Counted from the stretch's first letter, positions 50,109 through 58,112 are shown. The stretch: 64,000 nucleotides of DNA from MFWN01 sp964594115 (GCA_964594115.1 CAZQLD010000004.1:8455-72454), one strand, 5' to 3'. Program-made: numbers and translations. The notes: generated by a model from the letters alone, not told the origin.

Positions 50109-50441
50109 TTAACCAGCAATACTCATAGATCTCTCTTCTCCTGCTCTTTCTCTGTTATATGCCATAACATCTTCATAACAAGATTTGACTAATGCTAAAT
50201 TCTTAGGTTTTGTGAGATCTAAATGAGTAGAAACATAAACAATATCCCTAGGAAGCTGATTAAAGCTGATCACTCCTTCTTCTTTTTTTTCTAAAGGAGA
50301 TTTTTTACATTGTTGAGCTCTTTCATTATTATGATCTTTAGTCACTTCTGTAGTCAATCTAAGAATTTGAAAAATATAAGGAGAAAAAATAAAGTTTCCA
50401 AATATGCTTAAAAATTCCCTTCTTGATATTTGCTTAGACAT
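50109..50441 (-). CDS. small protein with twin-arginine signal
   Basis: The 110-residue protein opens MSKQISRREFLSIFGNFIF. This S-R-R-x-F-L motif (residues 6-11) is followed by a weakly hydrophobic stretch with aromatic residues (FSPYIFQILRL), a Tat-type leader. The mature part is about 75 polar residues with two Cys and a conserved-looking PRDIVYVSTHLDLTKPKN block. Export in folded form through Tat would imply a cofactor or partner. No TatA or TatC gene is in this window. It converges on nrdG with no intervening bases. No family is recognised. Confidence 0.5.
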   Translation of the reverse strand: MSKQISRREFLSIFGNFIFSPYIFQILRLTTEVTKDHNNERAQQCKKSPLEKKEEGVISFNQLPRDIVYVSTHLDLTKPKNLALVKSCYEDVMAYNRERAGEERSMSIAG

Positions 50442-50503
50442 GATTATAAAAAAGAGATTTCATTTAAATAGTTTATTGTTATTGATTATAACAGAATTAA
50501 TAT

Positions 50504-50596
50504 CTAACACTTTCTCATATCTTCATCAGCTTCTTCTTTAACAGATGTAATTAATTTAAAAGAATTTTCTGAAAAATTTGAATTTTCTAGGGTCAT
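50504..50596 (-). CDS. 30-residue acidic peptide coupled to the 123-residue gene
   Basis: The ATG overlaps the stop of the upstream gene as ATGA. The peptide reads MTLENSNFSENSFKLIT then SVKEEADEDMRKC. The coupling is the main support; the length is short and nothing is recognised. It may be the tail of a gene that lost its fusion to the preceding frame. Confidence 0.3.
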   Translation of the reverse strand: MTLENSNFSENSFKLITSVKEEADEDMRKC

Positions 50597-50964
50597 TTTT
50601 TAAGTTCTGGGAATGGAGGCAGGCCGCCTTCTGGGATACTTTTATTAACTCCTTGACCCTGTCCATCTGCCAGTATTTTTTCCAAATCTATATTTACATA
50701 TTCTATCTTGTAAACAGAGTTCAAAGTCTGAACAACAAGAACATTGCCTTTTCTTTTAGGATTCTCCCTAATTCTAGAAGTTATGGTATATTTTTTTCCT
50801 TTAGGGATAGTTAATTGCTGTCCTTTTTTTGTAAATGGCTGGGAGTATCTGATATAAGCCAGTGTTGTCATATCTATTTTTTTTGTATTCTCTACAGTTA
50901 GTCTACTTATCTCTTCTTCACTTCTTCTATAGATAATTTCTTGATTTTTAGTTAACATTTTCAT
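50593..50964 (-). CDS. unknown 123-residue protein downstream of EF-1A
   Basis: The protein has an N-terminal amphipathic region (EIIYRRSEEEISRL) and a beta-rich core with LAYIRYSQPFTKKGQQLTIP and KYTITSRIRENPKRKGNVLVV, then a Gly/Pro-rich C-terminus. The start is 22 bases after the EF-1A stop on the same strand, so it may be co-transcribed with it. The basic strand-turn-strand core could bind RNA, but no family is recognised. Confidence 0.5.
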   Translation of the reverse strand: MKMLTKNQEIIYRRSEEEISRLTVENTKKIDMTTLAYIRYSQPFTKKGQQLTIPKGKKYTITSRIRENPKRKGNVLVVQTLNSVYKIEYVNIDLEKILADGQGQGVNKSIPEGGLPPFPELKK

Positions 50965-50986
50965 TCAGAACTCTTAATCTGAGGGC

Positions 50987-52270
50987 TTATTTCTTCTCGA
51001 CTAAATCTATGCAGACGCCAGCAGCGACTGTTGCACCAGCATCTCTTATAGCAAATCTTGCCATGTGAGGGTTTACTGCCTGTTTTTCTATAACCAGATT
51101 ACCCATTGGCTTTAACTTGACTATTGCAACATCTCCATTCTTAATAAAATCAGGATTTTCCTGTGCAACCTGTCCTGTTTTTGGGTCAAGTTTCTTTTGT
51201 AATTCCACAAACTGACAAGGCACTTGTGCTGTGTGAACATGGAATACAGGGCAGTAACCTTTAGCAATGACTGAAGGATGATTAATAACAGCTATTTGAG
51301 CTGTAAATTCAGCTGCCATTGTTGCTGGTCTAGCTGCCTCACAAATAACATCTCCTCTTGCTATGTCTTTTTTTCCTACTCCCCTAATATTAATTCCAAC
51401 ATTATCTCCTGCTGGAGCTTCTTTTAATTGCTCATGATGCATTTCTATACTTCTTATTTCTCCCTCTATTCCTTTTCCGCTTCTTCCTGGAAGGATTTTG
51501 ACTTTTTGCCCTACTTTCATTATTCCGGTTTCTATTTTGCCTACGGGAACTGTTCCAATTCCAGTTATTTCATAAACATCTTGTATTGGCATTCTCATTG
51601 GCAATTCTGTTGGTTTTTTAGGTTCTGAAAATCTGTCCATTTGCTCTAATACAGTAGGACCTTTGTACCAGGGCATATTATCAGATTTCTTAGCTATATT
51701 ATCTCCCTTTAAACCAGAAGTGGCTATAAATGTGACATTCTCTATTTTATAACCTACTGACTTTAATAACGTAGAAAGCTCTTCTTTAACTTTGTTGAAA
51801 GTTTCTTCTTTATATTCAACAGTATCCATTTTATTGACAATAACAACCAACTGTTCTACACCCATAGTCCTTAACAACCATAAATGCTCTTTTGTTTGTG
51901 GCTGAACACCTTCTTTAGCTGCTACAACTAAAAATGCAGCATCTGCTTGACTTGCTCCTGTAATCATATTTTTAACAAAATCTCTGTGCCCAGGAGCATC
52001 AATTATGGTTATTTGGAATTTTTGAGTCATTAACTTTTTATAAGCTAATCCTATTGTTAATCCTCTTTCTCTTTCTTCCTTAAATTTGTCCATAACAAAA
52101 GCAAACTCAAAACCTACTTTACCGTGTTTTTCAGCCTCATCTCTTAATTTTTTCATTTCCTGTTCTGGAATCATCCCAGAATCATACATAAGTCTGCCTA
52201 TGCAAGTACTTTTGCCATGGTCTACATGACCTACAAACACAACATTCATATTTTGTTTTTCGTGTGCCAT
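50987..52270 (-). CDS. tef1: translation elongation factor EF-1A
   Basis: EF-1A delivers aminoacyl-tRNA to the ribosome. The 427-residue chain has the G1 loop FVGHVDHGKST, the switch region with ERERGLTIGLAYKKL, G3 IIDAPGHRDFVKNM, G4 VIVNKMDT and G5 in TSGLKGDNI, followed by beta-barrel domains 2 and 3 (VGKIETGIMKVGQ, HTAQVPCQFVELQKK). Length and motifs are those of archaeal EF-1A. It is not in the str cluster at 60-64 kb. Confidence 0.98.
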   Translation of the reverse strand: MAHEKQNMNVVFVGHVDHGKSTCIGRLMYDSGMIPEQEMKKLRDEAEKHGKVGFEFAFVMDKFKEERERGLTIGLAYKKLMTQKFQITIIDAPGHRDFVKNMITGASQADAAFLVVAAKEGVQPQTKEHLWLLRTMGVEQLVVIVNKMDTVEYKEETFNKVKEELSTLLKSVGYKIENVTFIATSGLKGDNIAKKSDNMPWYKGPTVLEQMDRFSEPKKPTELPMRMPIQDVYEITGIGTVPVGKIETGIMKVGQKVKILPGRSGKGIEGEIRSIEMHHEQLKEAPAGDNVGINIRGVGKKDIARGDVICEAARPATMAAEFTAQIAVINHPSVIAKGYCPVFHVHTAQVPCQFVELQKKLDPKTGQVAQENPDFIKNGDVAIVKLKPMGNLVIEKQAVNPHMARFAIRDAGATVAAGVCIDLVEKK

Positions 52271-52383
52271 TTTTCTAAGATTGTTAATCTTTTGATTAAT
52301 GATATATGATAAAAATAGGCATTTATAAATCTTTTGTTTTTTTGAAAATTCATTTATCGTCGATAAAATTAAAATAGGCTATT

Positions 52384-52671
52384 TTAATGATATTTTTGCA
52401 GAAATTCCACAATACTTCTTGCTTTTGGTCTGTTATCATCATCTAAGCAGTTTTCACATGCTCTGATTGCACCTTTAGCTTTTTCTCTTTGACCATCATC
52501 ACTAAAATTTACTATGCTTTGTAAAAAATTAAGGGCAATTTCTATTCTTTGTTCAGGAGTAGGAGAAGTATAAACAGTATCTGGAGGATTATTTCTAGTG
52601 AGCTCATAATAACAATCTCTACAAGTCTCTTCAGCTCCTATCAATGCTTCTGAAACTTCCCTTTCGTCCAT
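52384..52671 (-). CDS. small Cys-containing helical protein, unknown
   Basis: From ATG 52671 the protein is 95 residues. A TTTATAGC box lies about 28 bases upstream and supports this start over the longer hydrophobic extension. The two halves carry TCRDCYYEL and ACENCLDDD, a pair of C-x2-C motifs that could bind a single zinc. The rest is helical and acidic. It is divergent from the SdpI-like gene. No family is recognised. Confidence 0.5.
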   Translation of the reverse strand: MDEREVSEALIGAEETCRDCYYELTRNNPPDTVYTSPTPEQRIEIALNFLQSIVNFSDDGQREKAKGAIRACENCLDDDNRPKARSIVEFLQKYH

Positions 52672-52746
52672 ATTAGGTAAGAAAAACAGTATTTTTAAAT
52701 TTATAGCTATAAAAAACATTATAAACTTTCTTTTCCTGTTAAAGTT

Positions 52747-53385
52747 ATGAAAAAAACAAACATCCTGATTATATGTGTAATTATTTTATCTTTTGCCTTA
52801 GCTATTTATTCTTATCAAACAATTTCTGCAGACAGGGTTGCATCACACTGGAATTTTAAAGGAGAAGTTGATGGGTATATGTCAAAATTCTGGGGATTGT
52901 TTTTAATTCCCATAATGTCTATCGGATTATATTTATTGTTTCTCTTGATTCCTAAAATAGACCCTCTAAAAAAAAATATTGAAAAATTCAGAAAATATTA
53001 TGATTATCTTATATTGATGATTATGCTTTTTTTCTTTTATGTGTTTATTCTTACCCTTCTTGCTAATTTAGGTTATAATTTTAATATGACTAAAACAATG
53101 ATACCTGCAGTAGGTTTTTTATTTATATATATTGGAGTGATTATGAAACAAATGAAAAGAAACTGGTTTGTAGGGATAAGAACACCCTGGACCTTAAGCA
53201 GCAAAGAAGTTTGGAAAAAGACCCATGAACTTGGAGGGAAATTATTCGTAGCTGCAGGAATTATCATCTTCCTGGGAGCATTTTTCCAGGAATATCTTTT
53301 TTGGTTTATTCTTATTCCTGTTTTAATAGCAGCCTTGTGGCCTGTGATATATTCTTATATTTTATACAGGAAGATTAAGAGGTGA
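52747..53385 (+). CDS. SdpI/DUF1648-family integral membrane protein
   Basis: The 212-residue protein has six or so membrane helices. Signatures are the DUF1648 segment ISADRVASHWNFKGEVDGY near the N-terminus and the SdpI signature RNWFVGIRTPWTLSSKEVWKKTHELGGK, read in blocks, in the second half. In Bacillus SdpI gives immunity to the SdpC toxin and senses it; archaeal homologues are usually uncharacterised membrane proteins. A 23-base repeat begins 16 bases after its stop. Confidence 0.85.
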   Translation: MKKTNILIICVIILSFALAIYSYQTISADRVASHWNFKGEVDGYMSKFWGLFLIPIMSIGLYLLFLLIPKIDPLKKNIEKFRKYYDYLILMIMLFFFYVFILTLLANLGYNFNMTKTMIPAVGFLFIYIGVIMKQMKRNWFVGIRTPWTLSSKEVWKKTHELGGKLFVAAGIIIFLGAFFQEYLFWFILIPVLIAALWPVIYSYILYRKIKR

Positions 53386-53400
53386 ATGAATTCTTCCGGA

Positions 53401-53423
53401 CTCTTAGGAAAAGTTTCATGCCC
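53401..53423 (+). repeat. copy 1 of a 23-base direct repeat
   Basis: Identical over 23 bases to 55752-55774. It begins CTCTTAGGAAAAG and ends TTTCATGCCC, and it is preceded in both copies by a CCG dinucleotide-like context and followed by an A/T-rich run. The two copies bracket the NYN, EEP and toxin-antitoxin genes. Confidence 0.75.
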
Positions 53424-53489
53424 TAATTTTTTTATTGAGGTGTTTGAGAGGTTGTGGTTTATAAGGATTGCTATAATGGAATGCAGCTG

Positions 53490-54044
53490 TTAAAACGAAG
53501 CTTCTTTGAAATCTTGTAATTTCAATTTTACTTTTTTATCACAAACACTTAAAATATGATCTGACATAGAAAATTTGGTATTTTTGTCTCTAAAATAATA
53601 TAATATAACTTTCACTTTATCTTTTTTTCGTATATCTTTTATTGCTGGAACAAAATCTGTGTCACATGCAACTAGAATAAAGTTTTTTATATTTTCATTA
53701 GCCTTTCTTACTAAGTCTATACTTAACAATACATCTACCCCTTTTTGAGTGTATTTGTTATCTATCATCTGGCACCTTCCTTCCCTTACCTTTACTTTTG
53801 CTTTTCTAAGCTTAGAAGTAAACTTATCATAACCTGCTTTTCTTTTTGTTTGTTCTTCTGTTGGGGGCGTTCCTTGAAATGGGGGGCAGTTGTAATAGAA
53901 GATTTCCTTACAAAAAAGAGTTTCCTTATTAGCCAAACTTTCAGCAAATTTTTTAATACTAAATTTAAGATGCTTTCCTTTGCCTAAGAATTTAGAAACC
54001 AAAGAAAGATAGGCTCCATCAATAAATACAATACAATCATCCAT
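53490..54044 (-). CDS. NYN-domain (PIN-like) ribonuclease
   Basis: The 184-residue protein has the NYN fold pattern. DDCIVFIDGAYL supplies the first Asp, QKGVDVLLSIDLVRKA the middle Asp, and FILVACDTDFVPAIKDIR the S/C-D-x-D acidic pair, followed by KVILYYF. NYN proteins (LabA-like) are metal-dependent RNases. ATG 54044 (MDDCIVF) is preferred because the longer reading would translate the hairpin in the leader. A stable hairpin plus T-run sits directly in front of the start, suggesting attenuation or self-cleavage control. It lies in the accessory stretch bounded by the 23-base repeat. Confidence 0.8.
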   Translation of the reverse strand: MDDCIVFIDGAYLSLVSKFLGKGKHLKFSIKKFAESLANKETLFCKEIFYYNCPPFQGTPPTEEQTKRKAGYDKFTSKLRKAKVKVREGRCQMIDNKYTQKGVDVLLSIDLVRKANENIKNFILVACDTDFVPAIKDIRKKDKVKVILYYFRDKNTKFSMSDHILSVCDKKVKLKLQDFKEASF

Positions 54045-54048
54045 TTTA

Positions 54049-54079
54049 AAAAAACAACTAGTGACCCGAAGATCACTAG
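54049..54079 (-). promoter_or_regulatory. UUCG hairpin plus U-tract in the NYN leader
   Basis: The minus strand reads CTAGTGATC-TTCG-GGTCACTAG: a 9-base-pair stem (one G-U) closed by a C(UUCG)G tetraloop, followed within three bases by seven T. It starts near the transcript start predicted from the TTTAAAG box at about 54105. It looks like an intrinsic terminator/attenuator or a protected 5' end. Confidence 0.55.
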
Positions 54080-54161
54080 CGATCATGTTATTAATATTAG
54101 TCTTTAAACTTATTTAAAACTATCGGTTTGGGATATCCAAGCTCCGAACTCTTGTGACACA

Positions 54162-54172
54162 TGCCCCTGCCG
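54162..54172 (+). repeat. intergenic motif TGCCCCTGCCG, copy 1
   Basis: This 11-mer recurs in four intergenic spots between 54 and 60 kb, always in the same orientation. Here it is followed by AACCTAAGGTT (54180-54190), which also flanks copy 2. The upstream CCGAACTCTT and CATGCCC match the two ends of the 23-base repeat. The 270-base gap between the NYN and EEP genes otherwise holds no gene. Confidence 0.6.
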
Positions 54173-54314
54173 AAATCTTAACCTAAGGTTCAGGTTAGGT
54201 CTGATAAGGATTTTTAGATGAGATTTAGTATATGGGATATATTTTGTATATTTTTTGAGAATAACTGGTTTGCAAAAACATTAAGTTTTTAATTAGCATC
54301 TTGTTTTTTTTATT

Positions 54315-55049
54315 ATGAGAGTAGCAATTTATAATCAGATGTTTGGACTAAATGGAAAAAGTTTTTGGGCAAATTTAATAGGACATTGGGCAGTTCATTA
54401 TCAACCAAATCCAAAAAAGATTTGGAAAAGAGCCAATATCCAAAGAACTATTGAAACTATAATAAAATCAAATGCAGATATTATAGGAATTGTGGAAGTT
54501 TTAGAAGGTCAAGAAGAAGAATTAAAAAAAGGTTTAAGAAAAAAAGGTTATGATTATTTTTATATTGGTAAAGGACATAAAACAAAATATAGTCAGCTTA
54601 GAGTTCAAGAATTAGTAGCTTCAAAAATTAAAGGGGAACAAAAAGAGACAGGAAAATGGCCTGTAGAACATAGGCTTGGGGGTGGAGGAGGGTTCGTCCA
54701 TATTTATTATCCTAAACAGAAATTTCATTTACTATTAGCTCATCTTGGTTTAAGTTCTAGAATGTATCATTTAGAGCAGATTAATTTTTTACGAGACTAT
54801 ACAAGAAGATTAGATGGTAGAAAGATTATTTTGGGTGATTTTAATTTGCCATATCAAAATTTAAAACCTCATCTCCCAAATTTTGATTTAATTTCAGAGG
54901 AGATTAAAACCTGCAGTACTACTCCTATTATGAGATGGTTTTACAATAAAGATGTAGACCATATTTTAGTAAAGGGTTTTAGCCCTATTAAATGTAAAAT
55001 AATAGAAGGAACATCAGACCATAAACTTATTTATGCTGATTTAAAATAA
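54315..55049 (+). CDS. endonuclease/exonuclease/phosphatase (EEP) family protein
   Basis: The 244-residue protein matches the EEP superfamily (DNase I/exonuclease III-like). MRVAIYNQMFG is the first strand with Asn, and DIIGIVEVLEGQ has the metal-binding Glu. FHLLLAHLGLSS has a His, KIILGDFNLPYQ the Asp-x-Asn pair, and KDVDHILVKG then GTSDHKLIYADL the final Asp-His. All catalytic positions are present. The substrate (DNA, RNA or phosphoester) cannot be told. It stands alone between the NYN gene and the toxin-antitoxin pair in the repeat-bounded segment. Confidence 0.85.
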   Translation: MRVAIYNQMFGLNGKSFWANLIGHWAVHYQPNPKKIWKRANIQRTIETIIKSNADIIGIVEVLEGQEEELKKGLRKKGYDYFYIGKGHKTKYSQLRVQELVASKIKGEQKETGKWPVEHRLGGGGGFVHIYYPKQKFHLLLAHLGLSSRMYHLEQINFLRDYTRRLDGRKIILGDFNLPYQNLKPHLPNFDLISEEIKTCSTTPIMRWFYNKDVDHILVKGFSPIKCKIIEGTSDHKLIYADLK

Positions 55050-55134
55050 AACCGCATAGGAAATCTTGTTCTATAAACCAACAAAAAACCAAGGAAAGAA
55101 AAATCAGAACCTCGCAGTGGCAAAGATTAAACCC

Positions 55135-55162
55135 AAGAGGAATTTTTCTTTTTATTCCTCTT
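55135..55162. terminator. hairpin between the EEP gene and the toxin-antitoxin operon
   Basis: AAGAGGAAT pairs perfectly with ATTCCTCTT across a T-rich ten-base loop. It lies 85 bases after the EEP stop and upstream of the TA promoter, so it may terminate the former or insulate the latter. The surrounding 185 bases hold no ORF. Confidence 0.4.
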
Positions 55163-55195
55163 CTCACAACCACCTTAACATAGGCATAACTTCTT

Positions 55196-55217
55196 AACCG
55201 AAAGGTTTAATAAGGTT
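55196..55217. promoter_or_regulatory. operator of the toxin-antitoxin operon
   Basis: AACC-GAAA-GGTT forms an inverted repeat, followed six bases later by another GGTT. It overlaps a TTTAATAAG TATA-like box about 25 bases before the antitoxin ATG. RHH antitoxins normally autorepress at such sites. Confidence 0.55.
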
Positions 55218-55234
55218 AAATAACATTATTTAGT

Positions 55235-55450
55235 ATGGTACTTAAAACATTTAATTTGAATGAAGAGACTTATAGAAAATTCTCTGAATTTTGCAGAGAA
55301 AACGGGATAAGTATGAGTAAACAAGTAGATATATTCATCAGAGCACAGCTTGAAGAGAAACCAAAAGTCAGAGAAGAGTATTTGAGAAAACTTGAAGCAA
55401 TAAGGAAAGGAAGATTTATTAAAGTTAAGAATGTAAATGATATATTATGA
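55235..55450 (+). CDS. RHH antitoxin
   Basis: The 71-residue protein starts VLKTFNLNEETYRKFSEF and continues with CRENGISMSKQVDIFIRAQLEE, read in blocks. This is the ribbon-helix-helix pattern (basic strand, helix, GISMS turn, helix). The basic C-terminal tail (RKLEAIRKGRFIKVKN) would wrap the toxin. The last 4 bases overlap the toxin start (ATGA), the classic arrangement of type II modules. It would neutralise the toxin and repress the operon at the AACC/GGTT operator. Confidence 0.82.
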   Translation: MVLKTFNLNEETYRKFSEFCRENGISMSKQVDIFIRAQLEEKPKVREEYLRKLEAIRKGRFIKVKNVNDIL

Positions 55451-55710
55451 TTTATGAACTGGAAATAAGCCAAAAGCTTCAAAGAGTTTTTGATAAAATT
55501 AAAAAGAAGGATAAGATTCAAGCAGAAATTTTAAAAAGAAAAATTATTGAGATTCTTGAAAACCCTAGAATTGGTAAGCCTTTAACTGCCAATATGATTG
55601 GGATAAGAAGAGTTCATATTAGGCATTTTATTCTTACTTATGAAATCTTAGAAAAGGAAAATCTTGTAAGACTTTTAGATTATGCTCATCATGATGCTAT
55701 TTATAGATAA
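55447..55710 (+). CDS. RelE/ParE-family toxin
   Basis: The 87-residue protein has the RelE/ParE fold order: YELEISQKLQRVFDKIKKKD (strand then helix), a second helix with LKRKIIEILENPRIGKPL, then IRRVHIRHFILTYEIL and VRLLDYAHHDAIYR. The LENP then GxPL and RRVHIRHFILTY elements are typical of RelE/HigB-like mRNA interferases, and the two His in AHHD replace the more usual H-R-x-x-Y end. Coupled translation with the RHH antitoxin supports the module. It lies just inside the downstream 23-base repeat. Confidence 0.82.
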   Translation: MIYELEISQKLQRVFDKIKKKDKIQAEILKRKIIEILENPRIGKPLTANMIGIRRVHIRHFILTYEILEKENLVRLLDYAHHDAIYR

Positions 55711-55738
55711 ATGTTGGGGCTATGAACCTAAGGTTAAG

Positions 55739-55774
55739 TGCCCCTGCCGAGCTCTTAGGAAAAGTTTCATGCCC
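55739..55774 (+). repeat. motif TGCCCCTGCCG copy 2 fused to copy 2 of the 23-base repeat
   Basis: TGCCCCTGCCG at 55739-55749 is followed, after two bases, by the 23-base repeat at 55752-55774. AACCTAAGGTT precedes it (55725-55735) within a GGGGC/GCCCC inverted repeat. The next 118 bases to the prenyl synthase gene contain no gene. Confidence 0.7.
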
Positions 55775-55892
55775 GATTTTTAGCTTAATATTACTAAGAA
55801 TAGCTAGTTTTTAAAAGTTGCTTGCTACTTGGTGGTTGTTGCAACTTCTCTAAATCTTAAATCTTTAAATGAATAAGTAGTTTACAAAATAA

Positions 55893-57053
55893 TCAATAAT
55901 CATCAAAATTAGAAACCAAATTTGCAGTTCCCATTAGTGTTTCTTTCTCTTTGCAATCTTTTAATTCTTCTAGATAAGTTACTCCTTCATTTACCAAATT
56001 TCTTACTTTATTAACACAATAATGAATAGAATCACTTCTACGAATATTTTCTAATACTCTTTGTGCATTATCTTCTGTCATTTCTTGTGATAATAATTTT
56101 CTATCTTTAGAGTTTTCTTCTAAATATTTGATTAAGGGCAATCTTTTTTTTCTTCTTAATACATCTGTTCCTAATTTCTTATAAACAACTTCTTCATCCC
56201 CTATGATATCAATTATATCATCTCTTAGTTGAGCAGCCATGCCAAACCTTCTTCCAAATTCTCTTAAATTTTCTATTGTCTTTCTATCATTTCTTCCAGT
56301 TAATAGATAAGATAAATGAGTTAAGTTCTGGAATTGTGTTCCAGGTGTTAATTTAATCATCTGAAAATATTCTTTTTCATTCATATCCATTCTTTTTTCA
56401 CTTTCCATATCAATCCATTGGCCCAAAGTATCGTTTTTAATCATTTCTTCAGTTAGACCTAAACTTTCTATCACAATTTTGCTATCTAAATTTTCTCTAA
56501 GAATATCTCCTGCTTCTGCAAGTAATAAATCCTTTGCAAGATTTGCTCTACTTATTCCATATAAACTTGGAATAGTTTCTCTATTTACACATCTTTCTTG
56601 CTCATCTAAAACATCATCCTGAAGCATAAAAGCTTCTTGAACCAATTCTACAGCAGTAGCAGTAGTTATATATTGTTTATCAAGTTCGCCATCAAACATC
56701 TTTTTTACTAAACCCATCACAGTAGCTCTCTCACGCCAACTAGGACTCCTTATTGCCCTTGAAACAACTTCACTTATGAGTTTACTGTTTGTGTATTTTT
56801 CTAAATTATTCTTTATAGTTGTTTCATGTCTATACATTTCTGGTTCTATTAATAATTTAGTTTCTTCAACAGCCCTTAAAAATGGAATAATCCCTTTTAA
56901 TCCATTCATATAATTAATTTCAATAGAATTCCATTTTATATCTAGAATTCTTTTGCTTTTTGAACTATCAAGTTGATAAATCATGCTTGGGTCTACGCCC
57001 GCCTTTTTGCATCTTTCCATTTGTTCTTCCAAGTAAATTGGTAATATTTCCAT
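55893..57053 (-). CDS. polyprenyl (geranylgeranyl-type) diphosphate synthase
   Basis: This 386-residue protein condenses isoprenyl diphosphates, a step towards archaeal membrane lipids. The aspartate-rich motifs are LQDDVLDEQ (FARM, 146-150) and LRDDIIDIIGD (SARM, 278-282), with KKLGTDVLRRKKRLPLIK after the second. The usual R-R-G-x-P-T block after the first motif is replaced by NRETIPSLYG. It is about 60 residues longer than typical at the N-terminus. The gene is divergent from the tandem Lrp regulator, which could control it. Chain length cannot be judged from the sequence with confidence. Confidence 0.87.
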   Translation of the reverse strand: MEILPIYLEEQMERCKKAGVDPSMIYQLDSSKSKRILDIKWNSIEINYMNGLKGIIPFLRAVEETKLLIEPEMYRHETTIKNNLEKYTNSKLISEVVSRAIRSPSWRERATVMGLVKKMFDGELDKQYITTATAVELVQEAFMLQDDVLDEQERCVNRETIPSLYGISRANLAKDLLLAEAGDILRENLDSKIVIESLGLTEEMIKNDTLGQWIDMESEKRMDMNEKEYFQMIKLTPGTQFQNLTHLSYLLTGRNDRKTIENLREFGRRFGMAAQLRDDIIDIIGDEEVVYKKLGTDVLRRKKRLPLIKYLEENSKDRKLLSQEMTEDNAQRVLENIRRSDSIHYCVNKVRNLVNEGVTYLEELKDCKEKETLMGTANLVSNFDDY

Positions 57054-57155
57054 TCTAACTCACATAAAAGAAGTAACTTTTCTTATACTTATATTCTTTT
57101 AGTTCAAATTTTGCATAAACGCAAAGTTTATATATTATTATTACTTATATGTTAA

Positions 57156-58112
57156 ATGAAATTAGATTTAATTGACAAAAAGATATTATATGAATTAGAC
57201 TTTAATGCAAGAATTCCATTAACAAGATTAGCTAAAAAATTAAGAATTTCAAGACAAGTTGCTAGTTATAGAATTCAAAATTTAGAAAAACAAGGAATTA
57301 TAGAAGGATATTATATTGTGATTGATAATATAAAAATAGGATTAGACTATTATAGGATCTTTTTAAAATTACAAAATCTCCAAAAATCTGAAGAAATTGT
57401 TAATTATTGTAATAGGAATTCAAACATAGCTTTTTTAGGAATTCTTGATGGAGCTTGGAATTTAGGAATTGGAATATGGGCTAAAAATATCTTGGAAGTT
57501 AATGATTTTTTAAAAAATTTTATTTATAAATTTGGAAATTATATCTTAGATAAAGAACTCTCTATTGGTACAGAATTAAGGTGGTTTCAGCAAGCATATT
57601 TACTTAATAAAAAAGATACTAAAGAAATAATTACTGGAGGGAAAATAAATCCAATTAAAATTGATAAAATTGATAAAAATTTATTGGTTTTGTTAACAAA
57701 AAATGCAAGAGAATCTTTTCTTAATCTAAGTAAAAAATTAAATTTAAGTGAAAGAGCAATAGCTTACAGAATAAAACAATTAGAAAAGAAAAAGATTATT
57801 TTAGGTTATAGAACAAAAATAGATTACAAAAAATTAGGTTATTTCAATTATAAAGTATTTTTTTATTTTAAAAATTTAAAAAAAGAAAACGAAGAAAATT
57901 TTGTTTTTTATCTTAACAAATTACCTTCTTGTGTTTATATAACAAAAGTAATAGGAAAAGCAGATTTAGAATGTGAAATTTTAGCAAAAACAAGAGAAGA
58001 ATTTTTTAAAATAATGCAAGAAACAATTAAAAAATTTGGAAATATCATTAAAACATACGAGCAATTAGTTATTTATAAAGAATTAATAATACGTTCTATT
58101 CCCATTGAATAG
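57156..58112 (+). CDS. tandem Lrp/AsnC-family regulator
   Basis: The 318-residue protein is two complete Lrp-like units in one chain. The first has LDLIDKKILYELDFNARIPL and LAKKLRISRQVASYRIQNLEKQGII, read in blocks. The second has IDKIDKNLLVLLTKNARESF and LSKKLNLSERAIAYRIKQLEKKKIILGY. Each is followed by a RAM-like ligand/oligomerisation region. Single-unit family members are about 150 residues, so this is an internal duplication or fusion. A TTTATATATT box about 25 bases upstream supports a leaderless start at 57156. It probably regulates itself and the divergent prenyl synthase gene. Confidence 0.85.
   Translation: MKLDLIDKKILYELDFNARIPLTRLAKKLRISRQVASYRIQNLEKQGIIEGYYIVIDNIKIGLDYYRIFLKLQNLQKSEEIVNYCNRNSNIAFLGILDGAWNLGIGIWAKNILEVNDFLKNFIYKFGNYILDKELSIGTELRWFQQAYLLNKKDTKEIITGGKINPIKIDKIDKNLLVLLTKNARESFLNLSKKLNLSERAIAYRIKQLEKKKIILGYRTKIDYKKLGYFNYKVFFYFKNLKKENEENFVFYLNKLPSCVYITKVIGKADLECEILAKTREEFFKIMQETIKKFGNIIKTYEQLVIYKELIIRSIPIE

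Noticed and set aside
54162..54172. Reading TGCCCCTGCCG as the 3' end of an intact tRNA gene
   Set aside because: None of the four copies has a complementary 5' acceptor, T arm with TTCAA, or cloverleaf nearby, so no tRNA gene was called; a tRNA-derived fragment remains only a hypothesis.
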